Assembly (NCBI GenBank): GCA_019912965.1
Contig: JAIOHM010000007.1
Span: forward strand, 1 to 36,544
Source: Anaerolineae bacterium
GTDB lineage: Bacteria; Chloroflexota; Anaerolineae; Aggregatilineales; Phototrophicaceae
Direction: 5' to 3'
DNA length: 36,544 bases
How positions within the stretch are numbered: position 1 is the first letter of the stretch; each line of letters opens with the position of its first letter. Under the pieces are notes generated by a model. The model was not told where the DNA came from. It was given only the letters and a program-made list of their open reading frames with translations, and ran no database searches. Positions 17,861 through 26,163 of the stretch are shown here, piece after piece. A program made the translations under genes and the position numbers.

Positions 17861-17940
17861 GGGCGATTCTGGACGATTTTCTGAATGACTTCGCGGAATA
17901 TCTGCCGCAGTTCGCCCGCGAAAAAGAATTTGTGGTTTAA
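17861..17940 (+). pseudogene. Remnant of a divergent GH4 gene 3' end
   Basis: It encodes AILDDFLNDFAEYLPQFARE and six further residues, then TAA, identical in protein to the end of the GH4 gene at 15817-17244. The stop lies directly against the stop of the convergent FtsX gene at 17942. The silent-only differences show it comes from a homologous allele kept under selection and not from neutral decay of a copy. Confidence 0.85.
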
Positions 17941-17941
17941 G

Positions 17942-20620
17942 CTATTCGTAGCGCAGGATTTTGGAGACGCGTTCTCCAATAGCGACACGGGCGCTCAATA
18001 AAGTAGCCACCCATGCGATCAGCACCGAGGCAATAATCAGCCCAATGGTGATGAAGGTCGCGTCACTCGGTATCGGAATAGCCGAACCTGTGCCTAAGGC
18101 GGTCAGCAGGGAGACACCCAACGAACTCACGCCGATTCCCAATAAGCCGCCCAATAACCCGATCACCGTATTTTCCAGCAGGATAACGCGCAGCACACGC
18201 TGACGCTTCAAGCCCAACGCCTTCAAAATGCCGATCTGTCGCCGCCGTTCCAAAATAGTGAGCGAAACGGTATTCGCCATGATGACCGCCGCCGCCAACA
18301 GCGAAAGCAATCCCACAACTGTCGGGATGGCACTCAACTGGTCAACCAGCCGTTTGAGCAAGCCGTCAATAAACGCCACATCCATCGAAAACACCAGCGG
18401 TAAAGCTGACATATTCGTCAGGAATTGGTTGATATGTTCCGGATCAACCTGAATCACGTTGATAACATAACTCTGCCCGACACCGGGGGCATCCGGCGGC
18501 AGATAAGCACCGGCAATATTGGGCGTAAAACTGTTGGAACTGCCAACGATGCCGACGACTTCAAAGATTTGGGTTCCAGCACCGAGATTGATTCGCACCG
18601 TTGAGCCGACCGTCACGCCAATTTCTTCCAGCGAACCATACGATTCGACCAGTGTTTCCAGTACCGACTGCTGCGAAAGCACAATCACATTCTTGCCGCG
18701 ATCTTCCGGTGTCAGGTCACGTCCTGCAATCAGCGGGCCGCTGTTGAGCGCGGGGTTATCGGTTTCACGCATGAGCATCGTCAGCGGCAGGGCGCGCTGC
18801 TGGCCTTCAATGACAATCGGTTCGCCGTTAATCTCGACGATGCGGGCGAAATTAGCGTTCACAATCGTTTTGTACTGCACACCTTCCTGAAACGACATGG
18901 CATAATCAATCAACGGCTGTCCGACTTCTTTAGGCAGCAGCGGCACAATCATCACATTGCCGCCCAGCGTATTGCCGAACTGGATGCGGACAATTTCGCG
19001 CGCGCCTAACCCGAAATAGGTGATGCTGCTCAGGGCGAACATGCCCGCCGTCAATGCCAGCAGTGTGACCGCCGTGCGTAAGCGCCGTGTTGATAAATTG
19101 CGTAAAGCCAGCCGCATATCCACATTACCAAAGGTCGGCATAAAACCCAGCAACCAGACGATCACCCACATCACACCGACCAGCAGACCGAGAAACGCCA
19201 TCGTGCCAGCGACTGCCAGAATGCCTAGCAGAATGGAATTGGGTGCGCGGTCGCCTGCCACATTTTCCACCACCGGGCCGAGGATTTGGCCGGATACAAC
19301 GCCCAACACCAGCACCACCGAAAGCAGCGCGATCAAGCTCTGAAAAATTCCAGCCCGCGCAATATGGCCTTCATTGGGACGCAGCACAATCGCGGGTCGC
19401 ACTTTGGTGGCCGTCAAAACCGGCAGCACACCAAATACCATCGTCACAATCATGCCCAGCACAGCTCCATAAAGCACTGCTTCTGGATGCAAACGCCACG
19501 GCAATCGCTGCTGAAGAAAGGCTTCACCAAATTGATTAACCGCCCCGCTGAGGAGCAAACCGCCTATCACGCCTACAATGCTGCCCATAATGCCAATGAA
19601 AAACGCCTCAGCAATGAACAATGCCGCTACCTGATACCCCTTCAGGCCAAAGGTTTTGAGTGCGGCGATTTCCATCGTGCGCCGCCCGACCAGCACCAGC
19701 ATGGTATTCATGATGCCCACCCCGCCGATCAGCAGCGCACCCAAACCCATCGTGACGATAAAGCGCCCGATCATATCCGAAAGTTCTTTGTTACGTTCCA
19801 GCAGCCACGGTGTGGCGTTGACATCACGGGCGCGCACCGAACGTGCCACCTCACCAGCAGACACCGCAATATCGTCTGGCGGCGTGCCATCAGGGAGAAT
19901 GATGCCAATGGAATTGGGGTTGGTATTCAAGCCAAGTGTCGCGGCCTGATCCCGGTGAAAATACACAAAGCCGAAAAATGCCGCCAGAATATTGTTGATG
20001 CTGGCTTCAGTTTCGGTCGGAACGATGCCGCGCACGGTGAATTTCTGCTCCGTACCGCTGACGCGCACCTCGTCGCCGACGTTGATATTCTGTGCCTCGG
20101 CCATATTCTGGCTGATGACCACATCCAGCCCACCCGTGAACAGGTCTTTCAGCGGGACACCCGGAGGATCAATCGCCACGACCGAATTGCTGATGCTAAA
20201 TGTTTCCGGGTCAATCAGGAATGAACTGGTGAATTGAGGACGCCCGGATTCTTCCTCACCCAGCGGCGTCACCTGCACATTACTGACGATAGCATAAGGA
20301 GTCATGCTCCCGCCGCGTGCCGCCACCCAATCCGCGACCGTTTGCACCTGCCACGGCTGGAACACCGAAGGTTCGTCACTGCCGCGCTGAAAGGTAATCG
20401 AGAATGGGCCGAAGCTCGGCACACTGCTGATGCTGATATCGCCGTGATTGTACTGGCGTAAATTGCTCAACAGCGAGTCGGTGATCGAAAGCCCCAGACT
20501 GCGGAGCGCCACCACCGTCGCCACCCCCGCCGCCACACAGAAAACGGCGAAAGTTGTCCAATGCCCACTGTTGCGAAGATTCGTCCATGCATAACGCAAA
20601 TAGAATAAAACACGACTCAT
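17942..20620 (-). CDS. Large FtsX-type ABC transporter permease
   Basis: The 892-residue protein has the duplicated MacB/FtsX plan. Segment 1 is near residues 20-42, followed by a large external domain with DEVRVSGTEQKFTVRGIVPT. A three-helix FtsX unit follows (GALLIGGVGIMNTMLVLVGR, MEIAALKTFGLKG, then further helices to about 405). Two linker segments and a second external domain (GSTVRINLGAGTQIFEVVGI) come next, then a second FtsX unit with MANTVSLTILERRRQIGILK. Such proteins transmit ATP-driven motion to periplasmic partners in lipoprotein or peptide export, or act as mechanotransmitters. The expected ATPase gene is not upstream, where a divergent cyclase gene lies, and not downstream. The start ATG at 20620 gives MSRVLFYLRYAWTNLR. 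Confidence 0.88.
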   Translation of the reverse strand: MSRVLFYLRYAWTNLRNSGHWTTFAVFCVAAGVATVVALRSLGLSITDSLLSNLRQYNHGDISISSVPSFGPFSITFQRGSDEPSVFQPWQVQTVADWVAARGGSMTPYAIVSNVQVTPLGEEESGRPQFTSSFLIDPETFSISNSVVAIDPPGVPLKDLFTGGLDVVISQNMAEAQNINVGDEVRVSGTEQKFTVRGIVPTETEASINNILAAFFGFVYFHRDQAATLGLNTNPNSIGIILPDGTPPDDIAVSAGEVARSVRARDVNATPWLLERNKELSDMIGRFIVTMGLGALLIGGVGIMNTMLVLVGRRTMEIAALKTFGLKGYQVAALFIAEAFFIGIMGSIVGVIGGLLLSGAVNQFGEAFLQQRLPWRLHPEAVLYGAVLGMIVTMVFGVLPVLTATKVRPAIVLRPNEGHIARAGIFQSLIALLSVVLVLGVVSGQILGPVVENVAGDRAPNSILLGILAVAGTMAFLGLLVGVMWVIVWLLGFMPTFGNVDMRLALRNLSTRRLRTAVTLLALTAGMFALSSITYFGLGAREIVRIQFGNTLGGNVMIVPLLPKEVGQPLIDYAMSFQEGVQYKTIVNANFARIVEINGEPIVIEGQQRALPLTMLMRETDNPALNSGPLIAGRDLTPEDRGKNVIVLSQQSVLETLVESYGSLEEIGVTVGSTVRINLGAGTQIFEVVGIVGSSNSFTPNIAGAYLPPDAPGVGQSYVINVIQVDPEHINQFLTNMSALPLVFSMDVAFIDGLLKRLVDQLSAIPTVVGLLSLLAAAVIMANTVSLTILERRRQIGILKALGLKRQRVLRVILLENTVIGLLGGLLGIGVSSLGVSLLTALGTGSAIPIPSDATFITIGLIIASVLIAWVATLLSARVAIGERVSKILRYE

Positions 20621-20825
20621 AGATAACCTGCTTCACCAATATCATCCAGCGTAACGGCGAGTTTAGGAGCCTGTCCTTACAGAAATCCTAAAAATGGGAT
20701 TCTACCACAGGCCATCCTAACGAATTCCCAACAAATACCCAACGCTTTTGTTGCAAACTAAACAGATTTTCATAATTTTTTACCGTTTGGTTAGGAATTT
20801 CTCACTTGTATCGGCTCGTGATACA

Positions 20826-20854
20826 GGTTCTTGTGAGGCGAACGGGTGTATAAT
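20826..20854 (+). promoter_or_regulatory. Candidate promoter of the cyclase operon
   Basis: A perfect TATAAT at 20849-20854 lies 30 bases before the ATG at 20885. The -35 region at 20826-20831 (GGTTCT) is weak, so an activator may be involved. Confidence 0.4.
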
Positions 20855-20884
20855 TCCAACATTCTAACCATTTGCGAGGGCTGT

Positions 20885-22636
20885 ATGATCGACAGCGGTG
20901 CCCAAAAGACACTTGTTTTAACGGAAATCCAGCGTTTACGAACCCTCGTGACCGAAGTTTCTGCCGCGCTCCACAGCCAGCAGGAAATCCTCCGTACACG
21001 GGGTATGAACCTGCCCCCCGGCGCGCTCAAAAATCTTGACCATATCGACACCGACCTGAAAGACCTTGAAAAAAATCTGGGTGAGGAAGAAACCGAACTG
21101 GCGCAGCTTCGGGCGCTGGCGGCCACTTCCGCCATGATTAACTCATCGCTTGATCTGGACGAAGTGCTGAACAACGCGATGGGTGAGGTGATTAAACTGG
21201 CGGGCGCTGAACGGGGTTACTTCGTGCTGAAGAACCCGGAAACCGGACAGGTTGAATTCCGGGTTGCCCGTGACCTGACGGATACCGACGGGCGCGGCGG
21301 AACGACCTTTCAGGGCAGCAACACCATTTTGAACGAGGTGTTGGAGACGGGTGAACCGCTGCTCAGTGATAATGCCTATAAAGACCCGCGCGTTCAGGAT
21401 AACAACAGCATCGCCCAGATGGTGCTGCGTTCAGTGCTGTGTGTGCCGCTGAATTACAAGAGCGAAGTCATCGGCGCGGTGTATGTTGATAACCGTCTGC
21501 GGGCGGGCGTCTTCACCGAACGCGAGAAAAGTGTGCTGGTAGCCTTCGCCAACCAGGCCACTGTTGCTATCGAAAATGCCCGTCTGTTCATGCGTGTACA
21601 GAATAATCTGGCGGAAATCACCGAACTCAGTGAAGTGATGGCCAATGTGTTCGATAGTATCGGCAGCGGCATCATCACCGCTGATGCATCCGACGAGGTA
21701 GAAACTTTCAATGCCGCCGCCTCCGGTATTCTGGGCTTTAGCGAGGATGTGGCGCTCGGCCAGCATTTGGAAGCGGTTTTACCCAAACTCAGCCCGGAAT
21801 TTCTTCAGCGAGTGCGGGAAAACAACGAAACGCAGGCCATCGAAAGCGAGATCGAGATGGAACGCGGGCGGGTATATTTGAGCCTTAAACTCAGCCCGTT
21901 AAAAGATGCCGAACAGCAAACCCGGGGCGTGGCAGTGGTGGTGGATGACCTGACCGAACAGCACGAACGCGAAGAACGGCTGAAAACCGTTGAACGCTAT
22001 CTGCCGCGCGGGATGGTCGAGCATATCGAGCAGATTTCCGGGCTGGCATTAGGCGGCGAACGGCGCGAAATGACCTGCATGTATGTGGATGTGCGTTCGC
22101 TGGCAACCATGCCGCCGGATTTGCGCCCGACACAGGTGATGGATTTGCTCAACGAATATTTATCGGTCGTTACCGAATGTGTACAGGCGACCAGCGGCGT
22201 GATCGATAAATACATGGGCACGGAAGTCATGATCCTGTACAACACCCAGCTAAACCCGATGCCCGACCATGCTTACCGAGCGTTGGAATCGGCCTTGCTG
22301 ATTCGGGATGAATTTGTCAATCTATATGCGCGACAGGGCATTAACCCCGACCCGCATTTTTACCGTATCGGAATCCATAGCGGTGTTGCCACCACTGGCA
22401 ATGTGGGCAGCGCCAACCGCCGCGACTTCACGGCGTTGGGCGATACCATCAATCTGGCGCACCGTTTGCTGGAAAATGCCACGCCGGGGCAAATTATCAT
22501 CAGCGATGCATTGTGTGATTATATGCGGGCTGTGTCCGGCGGTGTGCCACAAAACATCCGTATGGAAGAACGCCAGGCGATTAAAGCGAAAGGCCGCCAG
22601 CAGGCGACCTCGGTATATGAGGTGTTCAAAGCGTAA
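20885..22636 (+). CDS. GAF-PAS-class III nucleotide cyclase, substrate-binding half
   Basis: The start is ATG 20885, with GAGGG five bases upstream, giving 583 residues. In order: a coiled N-terminus (about 1-80), a GAF domain (about 85-240; AERGYFVLKN, VLCVPLNYKSEVIGAVYVDN), a PAS-like domain (about 245-360; DSIGSGIITADASDEVETFN) and a class III cyclase domain (about 395-583). It keeps the adenine-binding Lys442 and Thr516 (class IIIb type) and the transition-state Asn523 and Arg527 (INLAHRL). It keeps the first metal aspartate, Asp402, but the second is replaced: KYMGTEV has Thr446 where catalytic domains have Asp. This resembles the C2 half of animal adenylate cyclases. It overlaps the next cyclase gene by one base (TAATG). 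Confidence 0.9.
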   Translation: MIDSGAQKTLVLTEIQRLRTLVTEVSAALHSQQEILRTRGMNLPPGALKNLDHIDTDLKDLEKNLGEEETELAQLRALAATSAMINSSLDLDEVLNNAMGEVIKLAGAERGYFVLKNPETGQVEFRVARDLTDTDGRGGTTFQGSNTILNEVLETGEPLLSDNAYKDPRVQDNNSIAQMVLRSVLCVPLNYKSEVIGAVYVDNRLRAGVFTEREKSVLVAFANQATVAIENARLFMRVQNNLAEITELSEVMANVFDSIGSGIITADASDEVETFNAAASGILGFSEDVALGQHLEAVLPKLSPEFLQRVRENNETQAIESEIEMERGRVYLSLKLSPLKDAEQQTRGVAVVVDDLTEQHEREERLKTVERYLPRGMVEHIEQISGLALGGERREMTCMYVDVRSLATMPPDLRPTQVMDLLNEYLSVVTECVQATSGVIDKYMGTEVMILYNTQLNPMPDHAYRALESALLIRDEFVNLYARQGINPDPHFYRIGIHSGVATTGNVGSANRRDFTALGDTINLAHRLLENATPGQIIISDALCDYMRAVSGGVPQNIRMEERQAIKAKGRQQATSVYEVFKA

Positions 22637-24432
22637 TGACCAATTTTGACCCCCCATTTGAAGATACCGCTAAACTCCGCGTCCACCAGTTGACCGCCCA
22701 CGATCAACTGCGCCAGCTTGGACAGCGGGTAAACGACCTCGTGGAACTGCTGCGGGCACAGCGGGACATCCTGCGGGCGCGGGGCATGAACCTGCCTCCC
22801 GGCGCGCTGGACAGTTTAAAATCGCTGCGCTCCCAGTTGGATAAACTCAAAGACGGTTTGGCCGGATCGCTGACCGAACTCAAGCAGCTCCGGGCGCTGG
22901 CCGATACTACCTCATTGGTGAATTCGTCACTGGAACCCAACGAAGTGCTCAATCAGGTTATGGACACCGTGATTCGCCTGACCGGGGCGGAACGCGGTTA
23001 TATCGCCCTGCGCGTCCGCGACTCGGATGTGATGGATTATCCTGTGCAGCGCGGGATTGATAAAGAACAAATCGGCAAGGGCGAACTGGTGGTCAGCAGC
23101 ACCATCGTCAACGAAGTGGCGACGACTGGCGAACCCGTGCTGACTGAAAATGCCAGCAAGGATAAACGCTACGAAGGCCATCAGAGCATCGTCGGTTTCC
23201 AGCTCCGCAGCATTCTGGCTGTGCCGCTGACCGTGCGCGATGAAGTCATCGGTGTGGTGTACTGCGATAACCGCATCATGGCCGGATTGTTCAAGCCCCA
23301 CGACCTGAACTTGTTGAAAGCCTTTGCCAATCAAGCAGCGGTCGCTATCGAAAATGCGCGCTTGTTCGAGGCTCTACGTCATCAGGTTGCCCAGATGGTG
23401 GAAGCCCGCGACCGGATGACCAGCATCTTCGCCTCTATCGCCAGCGGCGTCATCACCATCAACCGCGACAATATCATCACCGATTGCAATCCAGCCGCCG
23501 AGTTGATCACCGGCAAACGGCGCGAGAATGTGATCGGCAGATCATTGGATGCAGCCCTGCCCGCCATGAACGGCGTATTCCACGACCACCTCAACCGGGT
23601 GCGTGAGGCAGGTACGCGCGAACTCATTCAGGTCGAACCTGAACTGGATGGTGCAGGCAAACGCTATTGGAATCTGATTATGAGCCCGCTGCGGGATGCC
23701 CAGCAGGTCAGTCAGGGTGTCGTCATCCTGATGGACGACCTGACCGAAGCCCGGATGCGCGAGGCCAAATTCGGTAAACTCAGCGCCTATGTCAAAGTGG
23801 GCACGGAGCATCTGCGCCAATTAGACATCGCGGGCGAAGAACGTGACATCAGCGTACTCCACTGCGACGTGCGCGGCTTCACCAACTTCAGCGAACAGCT
23901 TGACCCCGAACGGCTGATGGAAATCATTAACCGTTATATGAGCCTGTCCAGCGACGCCATCAATCTCTACGAGGGCGTGGTGGATAAATACATGGGCGAC
24001 GCCGTAACTGGATTATTCAACACCCAGTTCAATCCGCAGCAGGATCATGCCGTCCGCGCCGTCCGTGCCGCCATGAGCATGATGTACGATTTGTTTGCCT
24101 TACATGAAGTCCTGCCGGAACAGCAGCGGTTGTTTTATGGCATCGGCGTTCACAGCGGCATGGCCGTGTTGGGTAACGTCGGTGGCAAAGACCGCAAGGA
24201 ATTCGCCTCATTGGGTGATGCCCCGGATTTAGCCAAACTGCTGCAAGAAAACGCTCTCGGTGGCGAGGTGCTCATCAGTCCGGCCACCTACGAACTGGTG
24301 CAGGATTTTTACGAATGTGAAGCCCTCGAACCCCGTAAAGCTAAAGGCTATCCTGATTTCAAGGTGATGTACAAAGTGCTGAAGCACAAACGCCGCACCG
24401 CGCCCATCGACCTCGATTCACTGGAATTCTGA
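22636..24432 (+). CDS. GAF-PAS-class III nucleotide cyclase, metal-binding half
   Basis: The 598-residue protein is a clear tandem paralogue of the preceding gene: the same coiled N-terminus with RGMNLPPGAL, a GAF domain (AERGYIALRV, ILAVPLTVRDEVIGVVYCDN), a PAS-like domain (FASIASGVITINRDNIITDC) and a cyclase domain. Here both metal aspartates are present, Asp411 in HCDVRGF and Asp455 in KYMGDAV. The residues that bind adenine and stabilise the transition state are lost: Ala524 where the partner has Thr, Asp531 in place of Asn and Leu535 in place of Arg (GDAPDLAKLL). It could not form a working homodimer by the known mechanism but would complete the active site of the neighbour. Start and stop overlap (TAATG) implies coupled, near-equal synthesis. 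Confidence 0.9.
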   Translation: MTNFDPPFEDTAKLRVHQLTAHDQLRQLGQRVNDLVELLRAQRDILRARGMNLPPGALDSLKSLRSQLDKLKDGLAGSLTELKQLRALADTTSLVNSSLEPNEVLNQVMDTVIRLTGAERGYIALRVRDSDVMDYPVQRGIDKEQIGKGELVVSSTIVNEVATTGEPVLTENASKDKRYEGHQSIVGFQLRSILAVPLTVRDEVIGVVYCDNRIMAGLFKPHDLNLLKAFANQAAVAIENARLFEALRHQVAQMVEARDRMTSIFASIASGVITINRDNIITDCNPAAELITGKRRENVIGRSLDAALPAMNGVFHDHLNRVREAGTRELIQVEPELDGAGKRYWNLIMSPLRDAQQVSQGVVILMDDLTEARMREAKFGKLSAYVKVGTEHLRQLDIAGEERDISVLHCDVRGFTNFSEQLDPERLMEIINRYMSLSSDAINLYEGVVDKYMGDAVTGLFNTQFNPQQDHAVRAVRAAMSMMYDLFALHEVLPEQQRLFYGIGVHSGMAVLGNVGGKDRKEFASLGDAPDLAKLLQENALGGEVLISPATYELVQDFYECEALEPRKAKGYPDFKVMYKVLKHKRRTAPIDLDSLEF

Positions 24433-24485
24433 TAATGGTGGGCGACTAACTCGGTCGCCCTTACTTCAATCGACTATCCTGTTTT

Positions 24486-24755
24486 ATGACCAAGCGCGAA
24501 AAACGCCTTAGAAACATACAGCAAAATCCCAAACATGTTTCTAAGGATGATTTGGAACAGATTCTTTTAGACTACGGTTTCTTGCGACGCGAAGGCAAAG
24601 GTTCTCATACGGTTTACCAGCATCCAGATGAGGATACACCTATTGTGGTTGCGGCCCATGCAAAACATGTTCCAGCATATATTGTGAAACAGGTTTTGGA
24701 GGCAATAGATCGTGTCAAAGAACGAGAAAAAACGGATGACAACCAAAACGATTGA
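24486..24755 (+). CDS. hicA: HicA-like mRNA interferase toxin
   Basis: The 89-residue protein has the HicA double-stranded-RNA-binding-like fold pattern: DLEQILLDYGFLRREGKGSH, with the catalytic His41 in GSHTVYQHP, then PIVVAAHAKHVPAYIVKQVLEAI. HicA cleaves mRNA independently of the ribosome when not held by HicB. An N-terminal extension of about 18 basic residues precedes the core, slightly longer than typical HicA. There is no obvious ribosome-binding site before ATG 24486, so toxin translation may be weak. The antitoxin frame overlaps its 3' end. Confidence 0.88.
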   Translation: MTKREKRLRNIQQNPKHVSKDDLEQILLDYGFLRREGKGSHTVYQHPDEDTPIVVAAHAKHVPAYIVKQVLEAIDRVKEREKTDDNQND

Positions 24756-24963
24756 CTATTACCTCAGCCTGCCTTACCCGCTGATGATTACACCAGACGA
24801 CGAGGGTTTTGGTGTAGCGGTTCCAGATTTACCGGGCTGCTTCACCCATGCAGAAACATGGGATGATATTCAGCCAATGGTTCGAGAAGCAATATCATTG
24901 TGGATCAGTGTAATGCTGGAGGATGGTAAATCGATTCCTGAACCCACGCCGCAGCCTATATAA
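24712..24963 (+). CDS. hicB: HicB-like antitoxin
   Basis: The 83-residue frame starts at GTG 24712, nine bases after GGAGG; an inner ATG at 24736 is the alternative and would give 75 residues. It overlaps the end of hicA by 44 bases in another frame. The sequence has the HicB degraded RNase-H fold: YPLMITPDDEGFGVAVPDLP, then GCFTHAETWDDIQPMVREAI. No C-terminal DNA-binding helix is present, so this is the short HicB form that neutralises HicA directly and may not bind the promoter itself. Gene order is the usual toxin first. Confidence 0.88.
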   Translation: MSKNEKKRMTTKTIDYYLSLPYPLMITPDDEGFGVAVPDLPGCFTHAETWDDIQPMVREAISLWISVMLEDGKSIPEPTPQPI

Positions 24964-25060
24964 ATTCAGGATTTAGACGGTGTATACCGAGGGCTGTTGA
25001 GCAGAAAAGTAAAAGGCAAACGGTAAATCGGGTAGTGAACAACACCCTCGCCCATATTCG

Positions 25061-25267
25061 TCATTGCCCCTTCCACATCTGACGAGCATGTTCCTCGGCC
25101 TCTGCCAGCCCATTACCTTCCGCGATGCGCTCATACATCTGGCGGCGGAGTTCAGCTTTCGATAATTCCCCGTCGCAGTGCACAATTTCTGTAGCCGACG
25201 GTGCGGATGCGATCACTGGCGCAATCTTCACTTCCCGTGTTGGCTGTGTGGCAGTTTTGAATAACAT
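25061..25267 (-). CDS. Small hypothetical protein divergent from the Crp/Fnr gene
   Basis: The 68-residue frame starts at ATG 25267, with GGGAG seven bases upstream. The C-terminal half is strongly helical and charged (ELRRQMYERIAEGNGLAEAE, ending RQMWKGQ). I recognise no family. It is transcribed away from the Crp/Fnr regulator at 25406, with a perfect palindrome in the shared spacer, so it may be a target of that regulator. Confidence 0.55.
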   Translation of the reverse strand: MLFKTATQPTREVKIAPVIASAPSATEIVHCDGELSKAELRRQMYERIAEGNGLAEAEEHARQMWKGQ

Positions 25268-25333
25268 GATTGAACTCCCATCGTATGCTGTGTTTGATAA
25301 AAAACAGCCTACGACGGGTGAAAATTCGCTTCA

Positions 25334-25347
25334 AGGACATATGTCCT
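25334..25347. promoter_or_regulatory. Perfect 14-bp palindrome, candidate Crp/Fnr operator
   Basis: AGGACATATGTCCT is fully symmetrical and lies in the spacer between the small divergent ORF and the Crp/Fnr gene, centred about 65 bases before the latter's start. Two-fold symmetric sites of this length are what Crp/Fnr dimers bind. It may serve both directions. Confidence 0.6.
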
Positions 25348-25405
25348 CAACTTATGCGGTGGAGGCTGTAGAATAAAAGTAGTACGAGAGCAGAGGGGAT
25401 AAAGT

Positions 25406-26074
25406 ATGCGAATCGCCAGCCCGGAAAAGACGATACAGCACTATGTTAATCAATTTGGCATGACGCGGTTTCTCAATGAAAACCTGCTCGATCACCTCCA
25501 ACTGTTCCATTATCCCATATACAGCCACATCTACATCGAACAGGATGAGCAGCATTACCTGCATTTTCTGGTAGAAGGACAGGTGCAGTGCAGCCATTAT
25601 CACCTGAACGGTAAGTTGGCTGTGTTTGCGCTCTCGAAGCCGTTTGCAGCCCTCGGTGATATTGAAATCCTGAGCGACACGCGGGTGAAAAGCAACGTCA
25701 TCGCCACGCAGGAATCCACCTTGCTCGGCATTCCCAGCGACATTGTAGACCGTTACGGCGCATCCGATCCGCGTTTTTTGCGTTTTCTGATCGAGCAGCT
25801 TCGGGAAAAATTGTATAAAACCAATGCCCTGCAAGTGAACCAAGTCCTGCCTGTCATCAACCGTCTGGCGGTGTACCTGCTGTCGCAGCCCGCCGCCAAT
25901 GCACAAGGGGCAGTTCTCCTCCCGGATAAGGAAGGGCTGGCTTCACTGATGGGGACAACTGCGCGCCATCTGAATCGTGTACTGCGCGAACTGGTCGATG
26001 ACGGATACATCAGCCCCGGTTATCCGCTGGTGCACATCCTCAACCGTGAGGCACTGGAAGCCTTAACCCAGTAG
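25406..26074 (+). CDS. Crp/Fnr-family regulator, YeiL-like
   Basis: The 222-residue protein has an N-terminal cyclic-nucleotide-binding-like jelly roll (about 20-115; YLHFLVEGQVQCSHYHLNGK, then PFAALGDIEIL), a dimer helix (about 125-160) and a C-terminal winged helix (about 165-212) with SLMGTTARHLNRVLRELVDD as the DNA-binding helices. The layout and the N-terminus match YeiL-type regulators more than Crp, and the full set of cAMP-contacting residues is not evident, so the signal is unknown. It is close to the two cyclase genes, but a functional link is only a possibility. It likely binds the palindrome at 25334-25347 and regulates itself and the divergent small gene. Confidence 0.88.
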   Translation: MRIASPEKTIQHYVNQFGMTRFLNENLLDHLQLFHYPIYSHIYIEQDEQHYLHFLVEGQVQCSHYHLNGKLAVFALSKPFAALGDIEILSDTRVKSNVIATQESTLLGIPSDIVDRYGASDPRFLRFLIEQLREKLYKTNALQVNQVLPVINRLAVYLLSQPAANAQGAVLLPDKEGLASLMGTTARHLNRVLRELVDDGYISPGYPLVHILNREALEALTQ

Positions 26075-26108
26075 AGTCTCTCGATGAGGTTGCTATTTTA
26101 TGCGGCAC

Positions 26109-26130
26109 AAAAAGCCCCGTCGGAACGGGG
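26109..26130 (-). terminator. Intrinsic terminator of the HEAT-transmembrane gene
   Basis: Read on the minus strand, CCCCGT, loop TCCG and ACGGGG are followed by CTTTTTG. It lies 34 bases beyond the stop of the gene ending at 26164. On the plus strand there is no T run, so it does not obviously serve the Crp/Fnr gene. Confidence 0.8.
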
Positions 26131-26163
26131 AAAATATGTATCAGGTAAGCGGTTCTGCTGCCG

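Noticed and set aside
19286..20224. A 312-codon plus-strand open frame
   Set aside because: It is antisense to the FtsX permease and rich in His, Gln and Arg, as expected for a shadow frame.
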